Positions 26,438 through 33,367 of a stretch of DNA of 64,000 nucleotides are shown here, in pieces. Origin of the DNA: an uncultured Eubacteriales bacterium (lineage in GTDB: Bacteria > Bacillota > Clostridia > Lachnospirales > Lachnospiraceae); the NCBI GenBank assembly GCA_900319795.1, contig ONPU01000001.1, positions 62,001-126,000 on the forward strand, written 5' to 3'. The position numbers and the translations under genes were made by a program. Within the stretch, counting starts at the first letter, position 1. Each line of letters opens with the position of its first letter. The notes beneath the pieces were generated by a model, which worked only from the letters and a program-made list of their open reading frames with translations, did no database searches and was not told the origin of the DNA.

Positions 26438-28360
26438 ATGGCCGAAATCAGGCTGCTGGATCAGAAAACCATAGACAAGATCGCCGCGGGAGAAGTAGTG
26501 GAAAGACCGGCCTCCTGCATCAAAGAGCTGGTTGAAAATGCCATTGACGCGGGTGCGGACAGGATTACGGTTGAGATCCGGGACGGCGGCATCCGGATGC
26601 TGCGTGTAAGCGACAACGGCTGCGGAATTGAATCCGGGGACTTGGAGCGTGCTTTTTTACGCCATGCGACAAGCAAAATCCGGAATGAAGAGGACCTCAC
26701 GCGAATCGGAACGCTCGGCTTCAGAGGAGAAGCGCTTTCCTCCATTGCAGCTGTCAGCCGGGTGGAACTGATTACGAAGACCAGAGACGAACTTTCGGCG
26801 ACGCGCTTTCTCATCGAAGGCGGTATTCCGAGGCTGAAGGAGGAGATCGGAGCGCCTGACGGAACGACCATCATTGTAAGAGATCTGTTTTTCAATACAC
26901 CGGCCAGAGCGAAGTTCCTGAAGAGCCCGATGACGGAAGCCGCCAGAATCGGGGACTTTATCGAACAGCTGATCCTGAGCAATACAGGCATTGCCTTCAG
27001 CTTCATCGTGAACGGACAGCAGAAGCTGAGTTCCCCGGGAAACGGACAGCTGAAGGACGCGCTCTATCATATCTACGGGAGAGAGACCGCCTCTATGCTG
27101 ATTCCGCTGTCCTATGAACAGGAAGGACTCCGCATTGACGGTATGATCGGGAAGCCCCAGCTCTCACGCGGAAACAGAAACTTTGAAAACTACTATGTCA
27201 ACGGACGCTATATCAAAAATAACGTCATCCGGAAAGGCATAGAAGACGGCTATTCGACGCGGCTTATGCAGCATCAGTATCCGTTCAGCTGCCTGATGCT
27301 GAATACGGATCCGGCGCTTCTGGATGTCAACGTCCATCCGTCCAAGATGGAAGTGCGTTTCTCCGACGAGAAACGAATCTACGACGCTTTCCGGAACGCG
27401 GTCGACGAGTGCCTGAAGAACCAGGATCAGATCCTCCTTTCAAAACTCGAGAAGGAGAAAGAGGAGAAAACGGAGCTGAAGAAAGCGCCGGAGCCTTTTG
27501 AAAATGCCGGAAGACTGAAGGCGCCGCTTTTCAATGACAGAGCCGAAGCTGAAAAATCGGAAGTGCCTCTCCGAAAAGAGAATGATTTTAAAGAGCCCCT
27601 GCCAAAAGAAGACCTCTTCAAAGAGAAACCCCTGAAAGAGGAGTTCGGGAAAGAGGATCTCCTGAAAGAAAGCCTTCTGAAAGAAGAGAAGTCCTACGCG
27701 GGCGAAGAGCTTGTGAGAAATGAAGGAGGAAGGTCGTTTGTACAGCAGACCTTCGTTCCGGAATTCATGTCCGAAAAAGCCGCCCCGATGCGCAGAATGA
27801 TCGGCGTCGCATTCGACACCTACTGGATCTGCGAATACGGTACCGACCTGTTCCTTTTCGATCAGCACGCGGCCCATGAGCGGGTGCTCTACGAACGGTT
27901 TATGGCCGCTTACGAAAAGAGAAACATCACGTCCCAGAACCTCATGCCTCCGCTCGCGATCCATACGGACGCGCATGAGGAAATGGTTTTAAGAGAGGGA
28001 ATGGACGCTTTTACGTCCCTCGGCTTTGAGATCGAAGAGTTCGGGGACAGGACGTGGCTGATCCGCGCCGTTCCGTATACGATCGGAAATATCGCCTCTG
28101 ACAAGCTGTTCCGTGAAATGCTGGACCAGCTGGATTTCACAAAGAAGCTTCAGGACAATAAAATGTATATCCGGATCGTGGCGACAGAGGCCTGCAAGGC
28201 CGCCGTCAAGGGAGGAGAGCGAATCTCTGCGGACGAGGCAACGCGGCTCCTCGATGAACTGATGCGGTGCTCGGATCCGTATCATTGTCCGCACGGAAGA
28301 CCGACGATCATTTCATTTTCCGAAAAAGAACTGGAAAAACGTTTTAAGAGGATTGTATGA
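26438..28360 (+). CDS. mutL: DNA mismatch repair endonuclease MutL
   Basis: This 640-residue protein has an N-terminal GHKL ATPase (KELVENAIDAGADR, DNGCGIE, TLGFRGEALSSIAAVS), a variable linker, and a C-terminal domain with the endonuclease metal motif DQHAAHERVLYE (about 476-487) plus ACKAAVKGGERI and CPHGRPT. It should therefore nick DNA, as expected in bacteria without MutH. The linker at about residues 377-418 holds a run of Lys-Glu-rich short repeats (variants of KEDLLKE and LKEE). The stop overlaps the miaA ATG by four bases. Confidence 0.95.
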   Translation: MAEIRLLDQKTIDKIAAGEVVERPASCIKELVENAIDAGADRITVEIRDGGIRMLRVSDNGCGIESGDLERAFLRHATSKIRNEEDLTRIGTLGFRGEALSSIAAVSRVELITKTRDELSATRFLIEGGIPRLKEEIGAPDGTTIIVRDLFFNTPARAKFLKSPMTEAARIGDFIEQLILSNTGIAFSFIVNGQQKLSSPGNGQLKDALYHIYGRETASMLIPLSYEQEGLRIDGMIGKPQLSRGNRNFENYYVNGRYIKNNVIRKGIEDGYSTRLMQHQYPFSCLMLNTDPALLDVNVHPSKMEVRFSDEKRIYDAFRNAVDECLKNQDQILLSKLEKEKEEKTELKKAPEPFENAGRLKAPLFNDRAEAEKSEVPLRKENDFKEPLPKEDLFKEKPLKEEFGKEDLLKESLLKEEKSYAGEELVRNEGGRSFVQQTFVPEFMSEKAAPMRRMIGVAFDTYWICEYGTDLFLFDQHAAHERVLYERFMAAYEKRNITSQNLMPPLAIHTDAHEEMVLREGMDAFTSLGFEIEEFGDRTWLIRAVPYTIGNIASDKLFREMLDQLDFTKKLQDNKMYIRIVATEACKAAVKGGERISADEATRLLDELMRCSDPYHCPHGRPTIISFSEKELEKRFKRIV

Positions 28361-29340
28361 AAGAAGCAGGCGACAAGGGAAAACTGGTGGTCATCAGCGG
28401 CCCTACGGCTGTCGGAAAAAGCCGGCTCGCGGCGGAACTGGGAAGAGCGGTCAATGGGGAAGTGATTTCCGCAGATTCCATGCAGGTATACAGATATATG
28501 GATATCGGCTCCGCGAAAGTGACGAAAGAAGAAATGCTCGGCGTCCCGCACCATATGCTCGACGTTGCCGACCCGAAAGAGGCGATGGACGCATCCCGCT
28601 ACAAAACGATGGCGGAAGAATGGATCCGGGACGTACAAAGCCGCGGCCGCCTTCCGATTGTATGCGGCGGGACGGGATTTTATATTCAGGCGCTTGTAAG
28701 GGACATCGATTTTACCGAGACACGGGCCGATCAGGCGAAACGATCCGAACTCGAAGCATTTGCGAAAGAAAAAGGACCGGAAGCGCTGCACGCGCGGCTT
28801 CGCGAACTGGATCCTGCTTCCGCGGACGCCATCCATCCGAACAATGTAAAGCGGGTCATCAGGGCGATTGAATATTTCAGCGAGACCGGTTCATCGATCG
28901 CGGAACACAATGAGAAGGAGCGGGAGAAGAAGAGTCCTTACGATCTCTTATGGTTTCTCATAGAAGACGAAAGAAGCCGGCTCTATGAAAGAATTGACCG
29001 GCGCGTCGACTTTATGCTGGAAGAGGGCCTCATCGATGAGGTCCGCTATCTGAAAGCAATGGGTCTTGGCATGGAGGACGTCTCGATGCAGGGGATCGGA
29101 TACAAGGAAGTTCTCGCGTATCTGGACGGACAGTATGATGAGGCGGAAATGATCCGCCTCATTAAGAGAAATTCCAGACATTACGCGAAACGTCAGCTGA
29201 CCTGGTTCCGCAACAGAGAAGAGACAATCCGTCTCACTCTTTCAGATTTCGACGGGGACATCATGAAGGTCTTTGAACGGATGCTTCAGATTGTTCAGGA
29301 TCGCTTTGATCTCAGGCCAGATCAAATTGTTCAGCCCTGA
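28357..29340 (+). CDS. miaA: tRNA dimethylallyltransferase MiaA
   Basis: This 327-residue enzyme transfers a dimethylallyl group to N6 of A37 in tRNAs that read UNN codons, making the substrate for MiaB. The P-loop ISGPTAVGKSRLA lies at 14-26, then SADSMQVYRYMDIGSAK, VCGGTGFYIQALV, and the C-terminal SRHYAKRQLTWFRNR. The ATGA overlap with mutL indicates coupling. Its 3' end overlaps, tail to tail by 29 bases, the minus-strand folate transporter gene, with no terminator space between them. Confidence 0.95.
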   Translation: MKEAGDKGKLVVISGPTAVGKSRLAAELGRAVNGEVISADSMQVYRYMDIGSAKVTKEEMLGVPHHMLDVADPKEAMDASRYKTMAEEWIRDVQSRGRLPIVCGGTGFYIQALVRDIDFTETRADQAKRSELEAFAKEKGPEALHARLRELDPASADAIHPNNVKRVIRAIEYFSETGSSIAEHNEKEREKKSPYDLLWFLIEDERSRLYERIDRRVDFMLEEGLIDEVRYLKAMGLGMEDVSMQGIGYKEVLAYLDGQYDEAEMIRLIKRNSRHYAKRQLTWFRNREETIRLTLSDFDGDIMKVFERMLQIVQDRFDLRPDQIVQP

Positions 29341-29839
29341 CCCTGTCATAGATCAAAGCGCATAAGCATGAGTTGGTCGTACACAGGAAGAGGCTCTGAG
29401 GAAGTCTTGTAAGAAATGTGGCCTCAAAGGGCATTCCGTACATCACGGATAAGCCGAGTGTCGTAAGGCCCTGTGAAGTGATCAGCATCGTAAAAGCAAT
29501 TACAGGAAGAAAACGCAGAAAACGGTAAAAGCTGTTGGCTGCGTTTTTTCTGATATACGGGGCAAGAAGCGCCGGAATGATCCCTACGCATGTGGCGGAT
29601 ACCAGGATGAAGGGATTCGGCGCATATCCGTTGATAGCCGTTCCGATCATATCGCCGATCATGCCCGTAAGCCCGCCGATGAGCGGACCGAACCAGATGC
29701 CCGCGAGAATGACCGGCACCTGGGCAACAGATATTCTAAGTGTTGTACCCAAGGGAATGGAAACGAGTCGGGACAGTACCACATTCAGCGCGATGAGCAC
29801 ACCTGAAAGGGCAAGTGTCCGGGGAGAGAAATGATTCAT
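29312..29839 (-). CDS. folT: Folate-family ECF transporter S component
   Basis: This 175-residue membrane protein has about five to six hydrophobic segments. It begins MNHFSPRTLALSGVLIALNVV, followed by LGTTLRISVAQVPVILAGIWFGP, the pattern of FolT-type S components (the Arg in LRIS is characteristic of the family). S components bind the vitamin and dock with the shared EcfA/EcfA'/EcfT module, which is not encoded here. AAAGGAGGAGC precedes the ATG. A tetrahydrofolate riboswitch in its leader independently supports folate as the substrate. Its 3' end overlaps miaA by 29 bases on the opposite strand. Confidence 0.88.
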   Translation of the reverse strand: MNHFSPRTLALSGVLIALNVVLSRLVSIPLGTTLRISVAQVPVILAGIWFGPLIGGLTGMIGDMIGTAINGYAPNPFILVSATCVGIIPALLAPYIRKNAANSFYRFLRFLPVIAFTMLITSQGLTTLGLSVMYGMPFEATFLTRLPQSLFLCTTNSCLCALIYDRVRAEQFDLA

Positions 29840-29840
29840 A

Positions 29841-29894
29841 ATGCTCCTCCTTTACACATGCCGCATGACTACGAGGAGCATATTCCTATCTCGT
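29841..29894 (-). promoter_or_regulatory. Riboswitch expression platform: RBS sequester and anti-sequester
   Basis: On the minus strand ATGCTCCTC (29881-29873) is perfectly complementary to GAGGAGCAT (29849-29841), which contains the folT Shine-Dalgarno. The same ATGCTCCTC overlaps an alternative hairpin, ACGAG (29894-29890) with CTCGT (29875-29871). The two stems cannot form together, giving a translation on/off switch next to the THF aptamer. Which state folate favours is inferred (off). Confidence 0.75.
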
Positions 29895-29901
29895 CGAAGA
29901 T

Positions 29902-30007
29902 GCAGCGGAAGCGGTATTGCATCGCAGAATCCGTCCTTTAAGATTCTTTCGTCCATGGTCAACATCCCGTACACATGGCACTTGACGCACAATACCTACT
30001 CTGACAT
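29902..30007 (-). ncRNA. Tetrahydrofolate (THF) riboswitch aptamer
   Basis: Read on the minus strand, the segment carries the landmarks I recall for the THF aptamer: AGAGTAGG at its 5' side, GCGTCAAGTG, GGGATGT (29968-29962), GGACGAAAG, and ATGCAATACCGCTTCC at its 3' side. GGTATTG (29996-29990) pairs perfectly with CAATACC (29919-29913). An inner arm pairs CCATG with CATGG, and another pairs AGAATC with GATTCT. It lies in the leader of a folate S-component gene, exactly where this class occurs. The 5' and 3' limits are approximate. Confidence 0.85.
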
Positions 30008-30020
30008 TCTTTACGGCGCT

Positions 30021-30050
30021 ATTATAAGCATTTCTGCCGGTTTCACGCAA
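30021..30050 (-). promoter_or_regulatory. Promoter for the THF riboswitch-folT transcript
   Basis: On the minus strand TTGCGT (30050-30045) and TATAAT (30026-30021) are separated by 18 bases. Initiation near 30014 would start the transcript just ahead of the aptamer. The gap 29840-30180 (341 bases) is thus filled by this promoter, the riboswitch, its expression platform, and a divergent promoter for the secreted protein. Confidence 0.75.
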
Positions 30051-30087
30051 GCAATGATTAGCCTGTACACACATTCTTAACATTTGC

Positions 30088-30116
30088 TTGAAAATGTATT
30101 TAAAAAGTGTTACATT
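30088..30116 (+). promoter_or_regulatory. Promoter for the secreted lectin/lysozyme-like gene
   Basis: TTGAAA (30088-30093) and TACATT (30111-30116) with a 17-base spacer lie in an AT-rich patch about 65 bases before the start codon. The promoter is divergent from the folT promoter; the two -35 elements are about 38 bases apart. Confidence 0.7.
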
Positions 30117-30180
30117 ATGAATGATTTTGAGAAAAGAATCTTCTTTTGTACATTGACAAGGCATTTGACGGAGGAAGGCT

Positions 30181-31548
30181 ATGAAAGCAGAGGCCAAACG
30201 CAGAATAACGGGAATGCTCGTATTGATGATGATTTGTACCTGGTGTACGGGATTCCATGCATATGCTGATACTTCTGAAATAACACCGGCTGTAACGGAC
30301 GCCGCAAAGGAGAAGACAGCTGATACCGCGAACGCGACGGACCAGACGAAGCAGGAAGAAAAGACTGAAGAAAAGGCTGAAGCGGTCATTACGCCTGTGC
30401 CTATGGTGTCAAAGCCCGGGAAAGACGCGAAGATCAAAAAAGGTTACTATTATTTCAAACCCGCCTGTTCCAAGAAAAGGGTTATGAGCGTTGCTCACAA
30501 ATCCAAAGCCGTCAATGCGAATATTCGTCTGAATGTCAATAATAACGCCGATTATCAGACGTTCTACATCAAGCCTTCAGGCAAAGGCACCTATCTTATT
30601 AAAAATAAAAATTCCGGGCTGTATCTCGCGGCCAGGAATGAAGGCACTTCCAAAAAGACAAATGTCATTCAGACTTCTTACAGCAAAAGCAATTCCCTGA
30701 AATGGTACATTACGAAGAAAAAGGGAATGTATGTCATTCAGTCCGCCATTTCCAAAAATGTTCTTTCGGTTGTCGGTTCAAAAGACAAAAACAAGCAGAA
30801 CATCTATCTTTATACCAACAAAAAGAGAAAAGGTCAGAAATGGGAGCTGATCCGCTTTAAAAAGGCGAGCGGCAGATACAGGGAGTCAAAACGCGTCTGG
30901 AAAGGCACGGCGGAAGATTATAAGATTCTGGGAAATATCATCGGCGCGATCGAATCGGGAGACCAGATCTACGCGAACCTGAATTATGGAGCATATGATC
31001 CTCCTTATAAGAACAGCCCGAACGAGCATACGATCACGCTCGGCTGGCCGCAGTGCTACGGACCCGAAGCGCAGGAACTCCTGAAAAATATCTATAAGAA
31101 AGACAAAAAGGCGTTCAAAAAAATCGACAAGGTCCTTCCGAAGAGTCAGCGGATCGTGAATTATATCAACAGGGATATCACTGCCATGCGCTGGCGTCCG
31201 AACAGCAAGCAGAAGAAGGTCATTATCAAGCTGCTGAAATCCAAGGCGGGAAGAGCGTGCCAGGACGCGCAGTTCCAGAAGTATATGAAGGAGTTTGTCA
31301 ATGACTGCCTCCATTCCTATACGAAAAATGCCTGGGCGGTTGTCATGTACTGCCAGATCAGGCATCTCGGCGGGAAAAACGCGGCAACACGTATTTTCAG
31401 CCGCTGCGGGGGAGACTATTCCCTGAACAAGATCATGTCCGTTCTGAAACAGGATCAGTACGACGGACGGAGCAATTATCAGGTCGGCGACCGGATCTTC
31501 CAGAGCAGACATGAATGCGTCTGCACCTTCCTGGAAACCTACATGTAA
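30181..31548 (+). CDS. Secreted RICIN-type beta-trefoil protein with C-terminal lysozyme-like domain
   Basis: This is a 455-residue protein. A signal peptide (about 1-30, basic start, MLVLMMICTWCTGF, then HAYA) is followed by an Ala/Lys/Glu/Thr-rich stalk (about 31-75). A ricin-B-like trefoil follows, with three repeats marked by QTFYI, LKWYI and QKWEL (about 85-230). The C-terminal domain (about 245-455) starts IIGAIESGDQIYANLNYGAY and contains NEHTITLGWPQCYG and MYCQIRHLGG, resembling lysozyme-like domains of Gram-positive cell-wall hydrolases, with the Glu in AIESG as the likely catalytic acid. That assignment is by pattern memory only. The region is Lys-rich and more AT-rich than its neighbours. 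GGAGGAAGGCT precedes the ATG. Confidence 0.65.
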   Translation: MKAEAKRRITGMLVLMMICTWCTGFHAYADTSEITPAVTDAAKEKTADTANATDQTKQEEKTEEKAEAVITPVPMVSKPGKDAKIKKGYYYFKPACSKKRVMSVAHKSKAVNANIRLNVNNNADYQTFYIKPSGKGTYLIKNKNSGLYLAARNEGTSKKTNVIQTSYSKSNSLKWYITKKKGMYVIQSAISKNVLSVVGSKDKNKQNIYLYTNKKRKGQKWELIRFKKASGRYRESKRVWKGTAEDYKILGNIIGAIESGDQIYANLNYGAYDPPYKNSPNEHTITLGWPQCYGPEAQELLKNIYKKDKKAFKKIDKVLPKSQRIVNYINRDITAMRWRPNSKQKKVIIKLLKSKAGRACQDAQFQKYMKEFVNDCLHSYTKNAWAVVMYCQIRHLGGKNAATRIFSRCGGDYSLNKIMSVLKQDQYDGRSNYQVGDRIFQSRHECVCTFLETYM

Positions 31549-31555
31549 GGATCAA

Positions 31556-33244
31556 ATGAAAACAACTGCGATTACTGTAATCATCGCGGTACTGATCATC
31601 TGGGGGCTGTTTTTCCTCATGATCGTCCGCGCGAAACTGGAAAACAGAAAAAATGTTCATGAACGGATTAAAAACAGCTGGGGCAATCAAAACCCCCGGC
31701 TGTTTTCTGCTGATCAGATGAATCTCATCCGGCAGTATTCCGACTCGCTTCCCGGCCCGGGAGTCGATGACATCACGGCGAATGACCTGGATCTTACTTC
31801 CGTGTACGGCCGTATATGCGCCGCGTTTTCTTCCGCCGGTGAAGAGGTGCTGTACGCCTGGCTGAGACATCCCCTTACAGAGGAAGACCAGATAAGGGAA
31901 AGAAGCGGGCTGATCCGACATTTTGAAGAAGACGAAGAAGCGAGGGGAAAGATTCTCGCGATCCTCAGTGAGCTTTCATATGTGAGAGGAAACTCATTTT
32001 ACGGATACATACGGACGCTTGATCACGCGGAGCCAATCGGAACAGCACGCTTTATCGCTGCTTCTTTCGCGACGCTTGCGGCGCTTGTTATGCTGTTCTT
32101 TTTTCCGCTTCCCGCGGTGATTGCCCTGACCGTCCTTCTCTTTTTTGACTATCAGCTTCATATCGGAATGAAGGAAAAGACCTCCGCGTCCCTGAAGGGA
32201 TTCCATACGATCCTTCGGCTTATGGACGCGGCCGAGAAGATTGCCGCCCTTCCGGATCCTGCTCTGAGTTCCGTAAAGAAGGATCTTACGGAAATCCTCG
32301 GCAGGTTCCGTGTGGTGAGAAGGGGAGCGTTTATGCTGATGTCAGCGGGTGCTGTCGGTACCGGCCTCGGAGACGCGGTGCTGGAATACATCTGTCTGTT
32401 CTTCCACCCCGACCTGATCCTCTATGACCGCATGCTGTCCCTTATGAAAATGCATGGCGAAGATTCCGTACGTCTTCTCGAGCTTACGGGAAGCCTGGAT
32501 GCCGCTGTTTCGGCCGCGTCTTACAGAGCCGGCGTTCAGGTCTTTACGGAGCCTTGTTTCGTGAAGAGCGGGGATCTGTTCCTTCACGCGGAAGGGCTTG
32601 TGCACCCGCTGATTCAGAATCCCGTCCCTAACAGCATTCAGGCAGATCGAGCGGTTCTTTTCACTGGCTCAAACGCGTCCGGAAAATCCACCTTTTTGAA
32701 AGCTTCCGCTCTGGCGGCTCTCATGGGACAGAGCATCTGCACCGTTCTGGCCGAAAGCTACCGCGCGCCGCTCTTTCGGGTGATGACCTCCATGTCCCTT
32801 ACGGATGACGTATCCGGGGGTGACAGCTATTTCATGGCGGAGATCAAAAGCCTTCGAAGGATCTTTGATGAAGCGGATGAGGAGGGGCCGCCCGTTTTCG
32901 CGCTTATCGACGAAGTGCTTAGAGGTACGAATACCACCGAAAGGATTGCCGCCTCTTCCCAGATTCTGAAGAAAATGGCGCAGATGCCCGGCCTTCTGGT
33001 GTTCGCGGCGACGCATGATCTGGAACTGACCTTCCTGCTCGAAGGGATCTGCGAAAATATGCACTTTGAAGAGCATGTGGAGGGCGATGACGTCCGTTTC
33101 GACTATCTGTTAAGAGAAGGCAGGGCCAATACGAGAAATGCGATTCTTCTCCTCAAGCTGGTCGGATATGATGACAATCTGACCGAAAATGCCTCGCAGA
33201 TGGCGTCCCGCTTTGAAAAAGAAGGATCATGGACGCTTGTATGA
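31556..33244 (+). CDS. Membrane-anchored MutS-family ATPase
   Basis: This 562-residue protein has an N-terminal membrane helix (AITVIIAVLIIWGLFFLMIV, about 4-23) and a second hydrophobic pair (about 165-200). Its C-terminal MutS-type ABC ATPase has Walker A FTGSNASGKSTFLKAS (about 380-395), SLTDDVSGGDSYFMAEI and Walker B FALIDEVLRGTNTTER. It has no mismatch-recognition domain. Related membrane MutS homologs are common in Firmicutes and Bacteroidetes and have no settled function. The frame is open upstream to 31511, but AAGGATCAA precedes the ATG at 31556, which follows 7 bases after the upstream stop, so the pair may be cotranscribed. Confidence 0.83.
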   Translation: MKTTAITVIIAVLIIWGLFFLMIVRAKLENRKNVHERIKNSWGNQNPRLFSADQMNLIRQYSDSLPGPGVDDITANDLDLTSVYGRICAAFSSAGEEVLYAWLRHPLTEEDQIRERSGLIRHFEEDEEARGKILAILSELSYVRGNSFYGYIRTLDHAEPIGTARFIAASFATLAALVMLFFFPLPAVIALTVLLFFDYQLHIGMKEKTSASLKGFHTILRLMDAAEKIAALPDPALSSVKKDLTEILGRFRVVRRGAFMLMSAGAVGTGLGDAVLEYICLFFHPDLILYDRMLSLMKMHGEDSVRLLELTGSLDAAVSAASYRAGVQVFTEPCFVKSGDLFLHAEGLVHPLIQNPVPNSIQADRAVLFTGSNASGKSTFLKASALAALMGQSICTVLAESYRAPLFRVMTSMSLTDDVSGGDSYFMAEIKSLRRIFDEADEEGPPVFALIDEVLRGTNTTERIAASSQILKKMAQMPGLLVFAATHDLELTFLLEGICENMHFEEHVEGDDVRFDYLLREGRANTRNAILLLKLVGYDDNLTENASQMASRFEKEGSWTLV

Positions 33245-33266
33245 GCGGGAGCAGTTGTGCTATAGT
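33237..33266 (+). promoter_or_regulatory. Promoter for alaS
   Basis: TTGTAT (33237-33242) and TATAGT (33261-33266, preceded by TGC) are 18 bases apart. The -35 hexamer overlaps the last codons and the first base of the stop of the upstream MutS-family gene. The 100-base leader to alaS shows no T-box features. Confidence 0.65.
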
Positions 33267-33367
33267 ATGTTCATTCGCTTATTTACCGGCCGGTGCGTTT
33301 TCGGACGGCAAATATCTGATATTTGAAAGAGTATTATGAAAAATCAGAATACGGGAGTGAGAGAGTA

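Noticed and set aside
33267..33367. A T-box riboswitch before alaS
   Set aside because: The leader is only about 100 bases and shows no T-box sequence (TGGNACCGCG-like) or terminator/antiterminator pair.
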